Positions 8,535 through 16,253 of a stretch of DNA of 53,385 nucleotides are shown here, piece by piece (position 1 is the first letter of the stretch; each line of letters begins with the position of its first letter). Position numbers and translations under genes: made by a program. The stretch covers positions 1 to 53,385 of the forward strand of contig CAJTZN010000008.1 in the NCBI GenBank assembly GCA_910584065.1. Reading direction: 5' to 3'. The stretch is from an uncultured Eubacterium sp. Its GTDB lineage: Bacteria; Bacillota; Clostridia; Lachnospirales; Lachnospiraceae. The notes under the pieces were generated by a model. That model was given only the letters and a program-made list of their open reading frames with translations, searched no databases and had not been told where the DNA came from.

Positions 8535-9878
8535 TTAGCCGATCAGGATCTTTTCCTTCGGCCGTTTCATCGGCGGCTGTTTATCCAGCTCGCCGAGGAC
8601 GAGCATCAGGGAGAAACCGCCGATGCGCCCGCTGAACATAAACAGGATCAAAAGCAGGCGGGAGACGGCTCCCAGAGCGGGCGTAACGCCCATCGTGACG
8701 CCCACGGTACATACGGCCGAAGTTGTCTCAAACGAGGCCGCAGCGAGCGAAATACCTTCGATGTGGCAGATGAGCATCGTGCCGATAATCACATACGTTA
8801 AATAGACGATGACAATGACAGCTGCCTGCTTGACCAGGTCTTTTCCGAGCCGTTTTTTAAAGATCGTCGTGTCCGAATTTCCTTTGGCCATCGAAACCAT
8901 CGCAATAAAAATGACGGCGATCGTAGTCGTTTTAATGCCGCCGGCTGTCGAACCCGGGCTTCCGCCGATCATCATGAGCGTGATCGAGAGAAGAACCGAG
9001 GAGGGAGACATCTGGCTGTAATCAATCGTATTAAAGCCGGCTGTCCTCATCGTGGTAGACGCGAAAAACGATTTTAAGAGCCGGGTCGCAAAATCATCGC
9101 CCTGCATCGTGTAGGCGCCTTCGAAAATAAAGTACCCGACCGTGCCGATGGATAACATCAGGCCGGCCATAATGAGGATCAGTTTCGTGTGCAGGGAATA
9201 GCGGCGGACATGCCACTTGTTCTTTAACAGATCCTCCCACACGAGAAATCCGATACCGCCCAAAATGATCAGTCCCGCCAGCGTCAGTCCGACGAGCCAG
9301 TCGTCGGCAAAAGCGGTAAACGAAGAAAAAGCTTCCTGTTTTCCCATCAGATCAAAACCGGCGTTGCAGAACGCGGAGATCGAGTGGAACACGGCGTAAT
9401 ACAGGCCCTGGCCCCACCCCATGCGCGGCACGAACCGGATGGCGAGCAAAAGCGCGCCGGCGCCTTCGATACATGCGGTACCGCCCAGAATCCGGCGGAT
9501 CAGCCGGACCATGCCGCCGACCTGGACGTTTCCCGCCGCCTGCATGAGGACCATGCGCTCCTGCATACTGAGCTTACGTTTCATAAAAATGAACACCATG
9601 GAGATGATCGTCATCAGTCCGATGCCGCCGATCTGTATCATAATAAGGATAACAAGCTGTCCAAAGAGCGACCAGTTTGTAAACGTATCCGCGATGACAA
9701 GTCCGGTCACACATGTCGCGCTCGTAGAAGTAAACAAGGCGTCGACTGGTTCCGTCCACTGGCCGGCGCGAGAGGAAACGGGCAGACAGAGAAGTAATGT
9801 ACCGGTCAGGATCACGGCGATAAAACTGAGCGCGATGATCCGCGTCGGACTGATTTTGAACATCCATTTGTATATCAC
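8535..9878 (-). CDS. ktrB: Potassium uptake membrane subunit (KtrB/TrkH type)
   Basis: 447 residues, polytopic, with the four membrane-pore-membrane repeats of the SKT superfamily. The four pore signatures are visible in order: TSATCVTGL, HSISAFCNAGFD, TTMRTAGFN and TTSAVCTVGVTMG, each with the selectivity glycine. The start is GTG at 9878, supported by AGGAGG at 9888-9893 nine bases upstream. A strong promoter lies just before it. KtrA is the downstream partner; together they import K+ (often Na+-dependent) for osmotic adaptation. Ktr versus Trk is judged only from size and gene order. Confidence 0.93.
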   Translation of the reverse strand: MIYKWMFKISPTRIIALSFIAVILTGTLLLCLPVSSRAGQWTEPVDALFTSTSATCVTGLVIADTFTNWSLFGQLVILIMIQIGGIGLMTIISMVFIFMKRKLSMQERMVLMQAAGNVQVGGMVRLIRRILGGTACIEGAGALLLAIRFVPRMGWGQGLYYAVFHSISAFCNAGFDLMGKQEAFSSFTAFADDWLVGLTLAGLIILGGIGFLVWEDLLKNKWHVRRYSLHTKLILIMAGLMLSIGTVGYFIFEGAYTMQGDDFATRLLKSFFASTTMRTAGFNTIDYSQMSPSSVLLSITLMMIGGSPGSTAGGIKTTTIAVIFIAMVSMAKGNSDTTIFKKRLGKDLVKQAAVIVIVYLTYVIIGTMLICHIEGISLAAASFETTSAVCTVGVTMGVTPALGAVSRLLLILFMFSGRIGGFSLMLVLGELDKQPPMKRPKEKILIG

Positions 9879-9910
9879 GTTTCAGTACCTCCTCATAGGT
9901 TAGTATATCC

Positions 9911-9939
9911 AGTATAATCTTGACAGGAGCAAAAGTCAA
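9911..9939 (-). promoter_or_regulatory. Sigma-A promoter of ktrB-ktrA
   Basis: On the minus strand, TTGACT (9934-9939), 17-base spacer, TATACT (9911-9916). An inverted repeat CTTGAC...GTCAAG (9919-9924 and 9935-9940) overlaps the -35 and spacer and could be an operator. The leader is too short for a riboswitch. Confidence 0.75.
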
Positions 9940-9992
9940 GAATCCCGGTGCGGAGATTCAGCGTTTCATCCAAAGGCGGAGCAAAAAAGTTC

Positions 9993-10021
9993 TTGACGTT
10001 TCAGCCGTTTTATGCTATATT
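9993..10021 (+). promoter_or_regulatory. Sigma-A promoter of the rplS operon
   Basis: TTGACG (9993-9998), 17-base spacer, TATATT (10016-10021), pointing into the rplS leader and divergent from the ktrB promoter. Confidence 0.8.
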
Positions 10022-10027
10022 TTTCAT

Positions 10028-10138
10028 GTTGTGAAAAAATAGATGGTCCTCTGGCACAGCGGCCGATAGATAAAAAAGGGATGCCGCACGTTTGATTATT
10101 GTGTTAAGAACATCAAAAAATGTAGGAGGAACAACAAA
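10028..10138 (+). promoter_or_regulatory. Leader of rplS, possible L19 autoregulatory leader
   Basis: About 110 bases of untranslated leader precede rplS, with GCGGC (10059-10063) able to pair with GCCGC (10083-10087). Ribosomal-protein leaders that bind L19 are known in Firmicutes; whether this one matches that family cannot be decided without a covariance search. AGGAGG lies just before the rplS start. Confidence 0.35.
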
Positions 10139-10486
10139 ATGAATGAATTGATCAGAAAAATCGAAGAAGCGCAGATGAAGGACGTCGTTCCGGACTTTGC
10201 CGTGGGCGACACTGTGAAAGTGTACGCGAAGGTAATCGAGGGAAGCCGTGAGAGAACGCAGGTTTTTGAAGGCGTTGTCCTGAAAAGACAGGGCGGAAGC
10301 AACCGTGAGACATTTACGGTCCGCAAAAATTCCAATGGCATCGGCGTGGAGAAGACGTGGCCTCTGCACTCACCGATCGTAGAAAAGATCGAAGTGGTAA
10401 GAAGAGGTAAAGTAAGACGTGCGAAACTTTATTATCTGCGTGACCGCGTAGGTAAGGCTGCCAAAGTGAAAGAGCGCGTACGCTGA
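10139..10486 (+). CDS. rplS: 50S ribosomal protein L19
   Basis: 115 residues, the normal length. Typical L19 stretches are DFAVGDTVKVYAKVIEGSRE, RTQVFEGVVLKRQGG, ETFTVRKNSNGIGVEKTW and RRGKVRRAKLYYLRDR. It sits at the 30S-50S interface. The gene starts an apparent operon with a signal-peptidase homologue and rbgA, the usual rplS-lepB-ylqF order of Firmicutes. Confidence 0.97.
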   Translation: MNELIRKIEEAQMKDVVPDFAVGDTVKVYAKVIEGSRERTQVFEGVVLKRQGGSNRETFTVRKNSNGIGVEKTWPLHSPIVEKIEVVRRGKVRRAKLYYLRDRVGKAAKVKERVR

Positions 10487-10572
10487 TCTGACAAGAGCGA
10501 CCAACATAGTGTATGTTATGGATGAAACATGGCATACACTATATTTCTATTCGTGGTTGTGGGGAAAATGAT

Positions 10573-11205
10573 ATGAATTTGAATTTTGAAGAGGAAATAC
10601 GGAAAAATAAGCGGAAAAAAGTGCTGAAGGAGTGCGTCATCTGGCTTGTGGAAATTGTTGTTGTCATCGTACTTGCATATCTTCTCATCCATTTTTGTAT
10701 TCGCAGGACAAGTACGGTCGGCTCCGCGATGGAACCGACTCTTTACAATGGGGAAGAAGTGTTCATCAACACAAAAGCCTATCTTGTATTTTCGCCTGAC
10801 AGAGAGGATGTGATCGCTTTTTATGATAAAGAATGGGACAGCGATGGCGGAGAGGAGCCGCTTATGACATTCCGCCGTGTCATCGGACTGCCTGGGGAAA
10901 CAGTTCAGATCGTGGATGGCAGGATTTATATTAATGGAGACGAGTTAAAAGAAAAATATCAGTACGCCGCCATGACGACGGCAGGCATCGCGGAACAGGA
11001 GATCAAACTGGCTGACGACGAATATTTTGTTTTATGTGATTCAAGGATTGATTCGGATGACAGCAGAAATGCCAGTTTTGGAAATATAAAAAAAGATCAG
11101 ATCGTCGGCAAAGTATCCTTTACCATGAAGCCGTTTTCCATGGTATCCGGGCCGGACCGCGGCGGGCAGGCGGCGCCATCCGCTTCACCGACCCGTGTTC
11201 CATAA
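10573..11205 (+). CDS. Signal peptidase I-like pseudoenzyme
   Basis: 210 residues with one N-terminal membrane anchor (about 20-41) and the S26 signal-peptidase fold, in the rplS-lepB-rbgA position. The catalytic dyad is absent. The nucleophile motif G-x-S-M-E-P reads GSAMEP, so Ala52 replaces Ser. The general-base motif Y-I-K-R-V-I-G reads TFRRVIG, so Arg101 replaces Lys. The third motif GDNRxxSxDSR is degraded to CDSRIDSDDSR (155-165). The flanking RVIGLPGE is intact, so the frame is sound and this is not a sequencing shift. Pre-protein cleavage looks impossible. Streptococcal SipA is a known catalytically dead relative that assists pilus assembly; any analogous role here is inference. The start at 10573 has a GGGGA upstream; the frame extends to 10513 without a better site. 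The C-terminus ends in a Pro/Ser/Thr-rich tail. Confidence 0.88.
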   Translation: MNLNFEEEIRKNKRKKVLKECVIWLVEIVVVIVLAYLLIHFCIRRTSTVGSAMEPTLYNGEEVFINTKAYLVFSPDREDVIAFYDKEWDSDGGEEPLMTFRRVIGLPGETVQIVDGRIYINGDELKEKYQYAAMTTAGIAEQEIKLADDEYFVLCDSRIDSDDSRNASFGNIKKDQIVGKVSFTMKPFSMVSGPDRGGQAAPSASPTRVP

Positions 11206-11220
11206 GATAGGAGGAATCGT

Positions 11221-12069
11221 ATGTATTTTCAATGGTATCCGGGCCATATGACGAAGGCGCGGCGCACGATGCAGGAAGACATGAAACTGATCGATGTCAT
11301 CATTGAACTTGTCGACGCCCGTCTTCCGTACAGCAGCAAAAATCCCGATATTGATACGCTGGCGGCCGGCAAATCCAGGGTGCTCCTGCTCAATAAAGCG
11401 GATATGGCGGATGCGGCCGTGACTGAGGAGTGGAAGCGGTATTACGAAGAACAGGGATATTTTACGCTGGCAGTCAATGCGACGAAAAAAAATGAACTGA
11501 AAGCGGTAAACCAGCTGATCCAGAAGGCGTGCCGGGAAAAGATCGAACGGGACCGCAAACGGGGGATCCTGAACCGCCCGATTCGCGCGATGATCGTTGG
11601 CATTCCCAATGTGGGGAAATCCACCTTTATCAACAGCTTTGCCGGCCGTGCCTGCACAAAGACCGGAAATCGGCCGGGCGTTACGAGGGGGAAGCAGTGG
11701 ATCCGTTTAAATAAGCAGGTGGAACTCCTTGATACGCCGGGAATCCTGTGGCCGAAATTCGAGGATCAGAGCGTTGGTCTGCGACTGGCCTTTATCGGCT
11801 CCATCAAAGATGAACTTTTACAGAGGACGGAACTTGCGCTTGATTTTATTGCCTTTATCAGGGAACAGTACGCGGAAACGCTGACGAACATGTATGGGGT
11901 AGAAGAAACCGGGGAAGAGCCCGCCGTGCTCGAAGCGATTGGACAGGTGCGCAAATGCCTGAAAAAGGGAAACGAGGTGGACGTCGAAAAGGCAGCCTCC
12001 CTGTTGTTGGATGATTTCAGAAATGGAAGGCTGGGTCATATTTCCCTCGAACGCCCGGAAGAGAAATAA
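11221..12069 (+). CDS. rbgA: Ribosome biogenesis GTPase RbgA (YlqF)
   Basis: 282 residues. A circularly permuted GTPase: the G4 motif LLNKADM comes first, then G1 GIPNVGKSTFIN, G2-like GNRPGVTRGKQW and G3 LLDTPG. The N-terminus MYFQWYPGHMTKARRTMQED is diagnostic for YlqF, and the C-terminal ANTAR-like helical region is present. It acts late in 50S assembly. GGAGG sits at 11210-11214, and the gene follows the dead signal peptidase by 15 bases. The rnhB gene often found next is absent; a second signal peptidase takes its place. Confidence 0.95.
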   Translation: MYFQWYPGHMTKARRTMQEDMKLIDVIIELVDARLPYSSKNPDIDTLAAGKSRVLLLNKADMADAAVTEEWKRYYEEQGYFTLAVNATKKNELKAVNQLIQKACREKIERDRKRGILNRPIRAMIVGIPNVGKSTFINSFAGRACTKTGNRPGVTRGKQWIRLNKQVELLDTPGILWPKFEDQSVGLRLAFIGSIKDELLQRTELALDFIAFIREQYAETLTNMYGVEETGEEPAVLEAIGQVRKCLKKGNEVDVEKAASLLLDDFRNGRLGHISLERPEEK

Positions 12070-12096
12070 GTCCTGAACGCGAAGGGAGGAAGGGAA

Positions 12097-12858
12097 TTGA
12101 GTCAGTCTATGGAAGAGCAGATTGAGGAAAATGTCCGGTTTTGCGAAGAACTTTTGAAGAGAAACCCGAATTTTGCAGTAAAAGAAGATTTTTCTGATCT
12201 GGATGGCTTTTGGGAAGAAATGCCACAGGAAGACGTAGCAGCAGACGAACCGTCTGTCGTCCCTTTTGAACCGGAGTACATAGCAAAACGGGAACCGGCG
12301 AGCGAGGCGGTAAGGTCTTTACCTGAAAAAAGCGGGACATCCGCATGGAGAACCGTGCGGAGCCTTCTGATCTGTATCGTCATCGCGGTTGCCGCCGGCG
12401 TACTGATTACAAAATTTGTCGCCAATTATACACTGGTAGAAGGCTCATCGATGGAACCGGCCTTACAAAATGGAAACCACCTGGTCGTGGAAAAGGTCAG
12501 TTATCTCATGGGCGAACCGCAGCGATTTGACATCATAGTATTTGAACACAGCGCGAACGCCAAATATATCAAACGGGTCATCGGCCTTCCGGGGGAGCAG
12601 ATCCAGATCAGCGAGGGAAAGATCTATATCAATGATAAGCCGATCTATGACGAGTACGGAAATGGCAGCATGGAACATGGCGGTATTGCCAGTGAAAAGC
12701 TGACGCTCGGCCCGCATGAATATTTTGTTCTCGGCGATAACCGGGATGGCAGTGAGGACAGCCGAAGCGAGATGGTCGGGCCGGTCAGCGAGGATAAGAT
12801 TCTGGGCAGGGCGTGGCTCCGTATCCTGCCAGCGGATGAATTTGGATTATTGCATTAA
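12097..12858 (+). CDS. lepB: Signal peptidase I, catalytically intact
   Basis: 253 residues from a TTG start supported by GGGAGGA seven bases upstream (12084-12090); the next ATG (12109) is too far from it. An acidic cytoplasmic N-terminus of about 85 residues is followed by one membrane anchor (about 88-107) and the catalytic domain. Ser118 in GSSMEPAL, Lys159 in YIKRVIGLPGE, and GDNRDGSEDSR are all present. It removes signal peptides at the outer face of the membrane. Together with the dead paralogue 1.5 kb upstream it makes a catalytic/non-catalytic pair around rbgA. Confidence 0.93.
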   Translation: MSQSMEEQIEENVRFCEELLKRNPNFAVKEDFSDLDGFWEEMPQEDVAADEPSVVPFEPEYIAKREPASEAVRSLPEKSGTSAWRTVRSLLICIVIAVAAGVLITKFVANYTLVEGSSMEPALQNGNHLVVEKVSYLMGEPQRFDIIVFEHSANAKYIKRVIGLPGEQIQISEGKIYINDKPIYDEYGNGSMEHGGIASEKLTLGPHEYFVLGDNRDGSEDSRSEMVGPVSEDKILGRAWLRILPADEFGLLH

Positions 12859-12904
12859 CGATCGTATGAGCGGAAATAATGTCAGCCGGTAAGGAGGTCA
12901 GTAA

Positions 12905-13378
12905 ATGGAAATTGAAAAAAAATTTTTGGTCCGTCAGCTTCCGGATGATCTGGAACAATATGAGCACTCTCAGATCGAGCAGGGCTATTTGAACGAAAAA
13001 CCGGCGATTCGTATCCGAAAAAAAGGGGAGGAATACTGGTTTACCTATAAAGCAAGAGTGGACGCCGCCGGCAAAGATCCCGTCTGCGTCAACCGTGAAG
13101 TCGAACTGCCGCTGACAAAAGAAGCGTATGAACATCTGAGAACGAAGATTGACGGCTTCCTGATCGAGAAAACGCGCTACCGCATCGGCTGCAGGCAGTA
13201 CATGATCGAACTTGATGTATTTCATGGAACGTATGAGGGAATGATACTGGCGGAAGTGGAATTTCCCACGGAACAGGAGGCACAGGCGTTTGTGCCGCCG
13301 GACTGGTTCGGTGAAAATGTGAGCGGCGATTACCGCTATTCAAACGCCAGTCTTGCGCTTTCCGGACGAGAGATCTAG
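12905..13378 (+). CDS. CYTH-domain protein (triphosphate tunnel metalloenzyme family)
   Basis: 157 residues, a single CYTH domain. The signature ExExK is at the very N-terminus (MEIEKKF), followed by alternating charged strands expected of the tunnel fold (AIRIRKKGEEYWFTYK, VNREVELPL, IEKTRYRI, IELDVFHG, LAEVEFPTEQEA). Members hydrolyse inorganic triphosphate or nucleoside triphosphates; the precise substrate cannot be read from the sequence. It starts 46 bases after lepB with AAGGAGG upstream and ends just before the gdhA promoter. Confidence 0.88.
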   Translation: MEIEKKFLVRQLPDDLEQYEHSQIEQGYLNEKPAIRIRKKGEEYWFTYKARVDAAGKDPVCVNREVELPLTKEAYEHLRTKIDGFLIEKTRYRIGCRQYMIELDVFHGTYEGMILAEVEFPTEQEAQAFVPPDWFGENVSGDYRYSNASLALSGREI

Positions 13379-13401
13379 ATCATTATTTCTGTAAAAAAAT
13401 G

Positions 13402-13430
13402 TTGTACATGCCAAAAAAGTGTTATATAAT
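13402..13430 (+). promoter_or_regulatory. Sigma-A promoter of gdhA
   Basis: TTGTAC (13402-13407), 17-base spacer, perfect TATAAT (13425-13430). GGAGG of the gdhA ribosome binding site follows about 20 bases later, so the leader is short. Confidence 0.85.
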
Positions 13431-13463
13431 AAATGAGAAAAAGAGAAGAAGGAGGTATGACAC

Positions 13464-14798
13464 ATGTCATATGTAGACGAGGTACTGGCCCAGTTGATCG
13501 AGAAAAACCCCGCTGAGCCAGAATTTCACCAGGCAGCGAAGGAGGTTTTGGAATCCCTCCGGCCTGTTGTGGAAAAGAATGAAGAGAAATTTCGCAAAGA
13601 CGCATTACTGGAGCGTTTGACGAATCCGGAAAGACAGCTCAAGTTCCGTGTGCCGTGGGTTGACGACAACGGAAATGTCCAGGTCAATACCGGTTACCGT
13701 GTACAGTTCAATAGCGCGATCGGCCCTTACAAAGGCGGCCTGCGTTTCCATCCATCCGTAAATCTTGGAATCATTAAATTTCTTGGTTTTGAACAGATTT
13801 TCAAAAATTCCCTTACCGGTCTGCCGATCGGCGGCGGCAAAGGCGGTTCCGATTTTGATCCGAAAGGCAAATCGGACCGTGAAGTGATGGCGTTCTGCCA
13901 GAGCTTTATGACCGAACTCCAGAGACACATCGGCCCGGATACGGACGTACCAGCAGGTGATATCGGTGTCGGCGGCCGTGAGATCGGATATATGTTCGGA
14001 CAGTATAAGAGGATCCGCAATTGCTATGAGGGTGTTCTCACCGGAAAAGGACTGACGTTTGGCGGTTCCCTTGCCAGAACCGAGGCGACCGGATACGGTT
14101 TATTATATTATACAGAGGAAATGCTCAAGTGCAACGGCATTGATATAGCCGGAAAAACAGTGGCTGTCAGCGGTTCCGGCAACGTTGCGATCTACGCGAC
14201 GGAGAAGGCTCACCAGCTCGGCGCCAAGGTTGTTACGGTATCGGATTCTACCGGCTGGGTATACGATCCGGAAGGAATTGATGTCGCGCTTCTCAAAGAA
14301 GTAAAAGAAGTACATCGCGCGCGTCTGACGGAGTACGCGGAGAAGAGATCTTCGGCCGAGTACCACGAGGGCAAAGGCGTTTGGACAGTCAAAGTCGATA
14401 TCGCGCTTCCATGTGCGACACAGAACGAGCTTTTGATCGACGACGCGAAGGCACTTGTTGCCAATGGCGTTCTCGCCGTTGCCGAGGGAGCCAATATGCC
14501 GACTTCGATCGAAGCAACCGAATATCTCCAGGCAAACGGCGTACTGTTCGCGCCGGGCAAAGCTTCCAACGCCGGCGGTGTTGCGACTTCCGCGCTGGAA
14601 ATGTCACAGAACAGCGAGAGGCTGAGCTGGACGTTTGAAGAGGTAGACAGCAAATTGCAGGGCATCATGGTCAATATTTTCCATGCCTGTGATGACGCTT
14701 CGAAAAAATACGGCTTTGAGAAAAATTATGTCGTAGGCGCCAATATTGCCGGCTTTGAAAAAGTAGCAGAGGCAATGACTGCGCAGGGGATCGTATAA
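13464..14798 (+). CDS. gdhA: Glutamate dehydrogenase (NADP-type)
   Basis: 444 residues, the size of the hexameric bacterial enzyme. It interconverts 2-oxoglutarate plus ammonia and glutamate. Motifs: RVQFNSAIGPYKGGLRFHP, the catalytic lysine stretch GLPIGGGKGG, DVPAGDIGVGGREIGYMFG, and the coenzyme loop SGSGNVA. Length and the N-terminal VDEVLAQLIEKNPAEPEFHQ match the NADP-dependent assimilatory class. Monocistronic: own promoter upstream and a strong terminator after. With GltD it gives the organism two routes to glutamate. Confidence 0.97.
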   Translation: MSYVDEVLAQLIEKNPAEPEFHQAAKEVLESLRPVVEKNEEKFRKDALLERLTNPERQLKFRVPWVDDNGNVQVNTGYRVQFNSAIGPYKGGLRFHPSVNLGIIKFLGFEQIFKNSLTGLPIGGGKGGSDFDPKGKSDREVMAFCQSFMTELQRHIGPDTDVPAGDIGVGGREIGYMFGQYKRIRNCYEGVLTGKGLTFGGSLARTEATGYGLLYYTEEMLKCNGIDIAGKTVAVSGSGNVAIYATEKAHQLGAKVVTVSDSTGWVYDPEGIDVALLKEVKEVHRARLTEYAEKRSSAEYHEGKGVWTVKVDIALPCATQNELLIDDAKALVANGVLAVAEGANMPTSIEATEYLQANGVLFAPGKASNAGGVATSALEMSQNSERLSWTFEEVDSKLQGIMVNIFHACDDASKKYGFEKNYVVGANIAGFEKVAEAMTAQGIV

Positions 14799-14838
14799 GA
14801 TCCGATATATGCGATAAAAGATATGCGATCAAACGGGG

Positions 14839-14885
14839 ACGCGGTAAACGGAAAGAGTTTTTCCGTTTACCGTGTCTCTTTTTTT
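14839..14885 (+). terminator. Rho-independent terminator of gdhA
   Basis: Arm GGTAAACGGAAA (from 14843) pairs with TTTCCGTTTACC (to 14871), followed by GTGTCTC and a T-run at 14879-14885. Confidence 0.92.
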
Positions 14886-15004
14886 CTGGCAGCGATACGG
14901 TGCTGAGCCGATTTGGGAAAAAATTTACTCCGATCTTGTCCCCCTCTTCCTGCGCAAAATGGGAAAAGGTCCCGGTTACGACTGGAAAACCCGAAATATG
15001 ATTG

Positions 15005-15033
15005 TTGTCATGCCGCATGCTTTTTGCTAGAAT
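15005..15033 (+). promoter_or_regulatory. Sigma-A promoter of the DUF5688-like gene
   Basis: TTGTCA (15005-15010), 17-base spacer, TAGAAT (15028-15033), about 30 bases before the start codon at 15066. Confidence 0.75.
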
Positions 15034-15065
15034 AAGTGCATAACAAAATTCGAAAGGGTGATGAC

Positions 15066-15962
15066 ATGGAGTTAAGAGAATTTGCAGCAATTGTTTGTGA
15101 GGGGATACAAAAAGAGATGGGGGACGGCTACCGGATTTTCGTGTCGCCTCATGTAAAAGACACCTCATCGGAGCGGACGGGGATCGTATTCGACGGTCGA
15201 CAGGAGGATATCGTTCCTGCGGTTTTTATTGACGACCTCTTTGTTGATTACCGCGAGAAGGGCAAAGACGTCGATCGTATTGTGAAGGAAGTCATTAAAC
15301 GCTATGAAAAGAGTATGGAAACAGTCACGGATATCCACAAGCTGGACCTGGACTGGGAGTCGTGCCGCAAACGCGTGATTTACCGGCTTGTGTCGAGACA
15401 GCGGTGCCGGGGGATGTTACGGACTATGCCGTACATACCATTTCTTGATATGGCGATCACCTTTCATTTGCTCGTCAGTATCGAGCGAACGAATATACAG
15501 ACGATAAAGATCGATCACGAACTGCAGGAGCGATGGGACGTGTCAGTCGAACAGTTACTGAAATCAGCGGAAAATAATACCGAACAGCTCCTTCCGCTGG
15601 AACTTTATGACATGGATCAGCTGGCGGCCAGACACGGATACGGCAGCGTGCCGCAGGAAGAGGAGTTCAGGGATACGAATATGATCGTCTTAACGAACCG
15701 CATCGGCATATATGGCGCTTCTGCCGTATTGTACCGCGGCGTACTGGAGATGGTCGCGCAGGAACTGGGATGTGATATTTATGTCATACCGAGCAGCGTG
15801 CATGAGATGATTTTGGTTCCGGTGGAAAACGAGGACATCTATCATGAACTTCTGGCGATGATCCGGGAGATCAACGACCGGTTCGTGGCATCGGATGAAG
15901 TTCTTTCGGACCAGATCTATGTCTATATAAGGGAAGAGCGTAAATTTGTGATCAGAGAGTAG
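15066..15962 (+). CDS. DUF5688-like protein of unknown function
   Basis: 298 residues, no signal peptide or membrane segment, so probably cytoplasmic. The arrangement (short N-terminal helix, a strand-rich segment ending PAVFIDDLFVDY, then helices and a C-terminal section near SSVHEMILVP) resembles the DUF5688 family that is abundant in Lachnospiraceae, often in several copies; this is recognition from memory and not certain. The ATG at 15066 has AAAGGGTG upstream; the frame stays open to 15036 without a better site. It is transcribed alone between the gdhA terminator and a tRNA on the other strand. Confidence 0.7.
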   Translation: MELREFAAIVCEGIQKEMGDGYRIFVSPHVKDTSSERTGIVFDGRQEDIVPAVFIDDLFVDYREKGKDVDRIVKEVIKRYEKSMETVTDIHKLDLDWESCRKRVIYRLVSRQRCRGMLRTMPYIPFLDMAITFHLLVSIERTNIQTIKIDHELQERWDVSVEQLLKSAENNTEQLLPLELYDMDQLAARHGYGSVPQEEEFRDTNMIVLTNRIGIYGASAVLYRGVLEMVAQELGCDIYVIPSSVHEMILVPVENEDIYHELLAMIREINDRFVASDEVLSDQIYVYIREERKFVIRE

Positions 15963-15980
15963 AAAAAAGGCGCAAAAAAA

Positions 15981-16054
15981 TGCACCTGGAGGGATTCGAA
16001 CCCCCGACCAACGGCTTCGGAAGCCGCTACTCTATCCACTGAGCCACAGATGCA
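15981..16054 (-). tRNA. tRNA-Arg (anticodon CCG)
   Basis: Read on the minus strand: acceptor arms TGCATCT and AGGTGCA pair with one G-U; the D arm is GGCTCAGTGGATAGAG; the anticodon stem GCGGC/GCCGT encloses TTCCGAA with anticodon CCG; the T arm is GGGGG-TTCGAAT-CCCTC. The CCA end is not encoded. It reads CGG codons. T-runs follow the 3' end. Confidence 0.96.
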
Positions 16055-16095
16055 TATAAATGGTACGATTGATTTGTCTTTTTCAACGCCTTTTT

Positions 16096-16124
16096 ATTAT
16101 ACACAAGGATGAGGAAAAAGTAAA
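16096..16124 (-). promoter_or_regulatory. Sigma-A promoter of tRNA-Arg
   Basis: On the minus strand, TTTACT (16119-16124), 17-base spacer, perfect TATAAT (16096-16101), about 40 bases before the tRNA 5' end. Confidence 0.75.
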
Positions 16125-16153
16125 GTCTTTTTTTGAAAATGTTGTGAAAGTCA

Positions 16154-16182
16154 TAGACAAAGTTGTCAATAATTGATATAAT
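16154..16182 (+). promoter_or_regulatory. Sigma-A promoter of the DPNA-repeat gene
   Basis: TAGACA (16154-16159), 17-base spacer, TATAAT (16177-16182). The leader is about 65 bases and holds no obvious structure. Confidence 0.75.
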
Positions 16183-16253
16183 CTATTTCAGGCAATCGTT
16201 TCAAAGCGGTAATAGTAGTATGATAGCAGATACCTAGAAAGTTGGATGGATAA

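Noticed and set aside
9879..9993. Cyclic di-AMP riboswitch upstream of ktrB
   Set aside because: The mapped-looking promoter leaves a leader of about 30 bases, too short for the riboswitch.
15965..16095. AAAAAGGCG and CGCCTTTTT flanking the tRNA as mobile-element ends
   Set aside because: Only 9 bp, contain homopolymers, no integrase and no target duplication; likely terminator and T-run coincidence.
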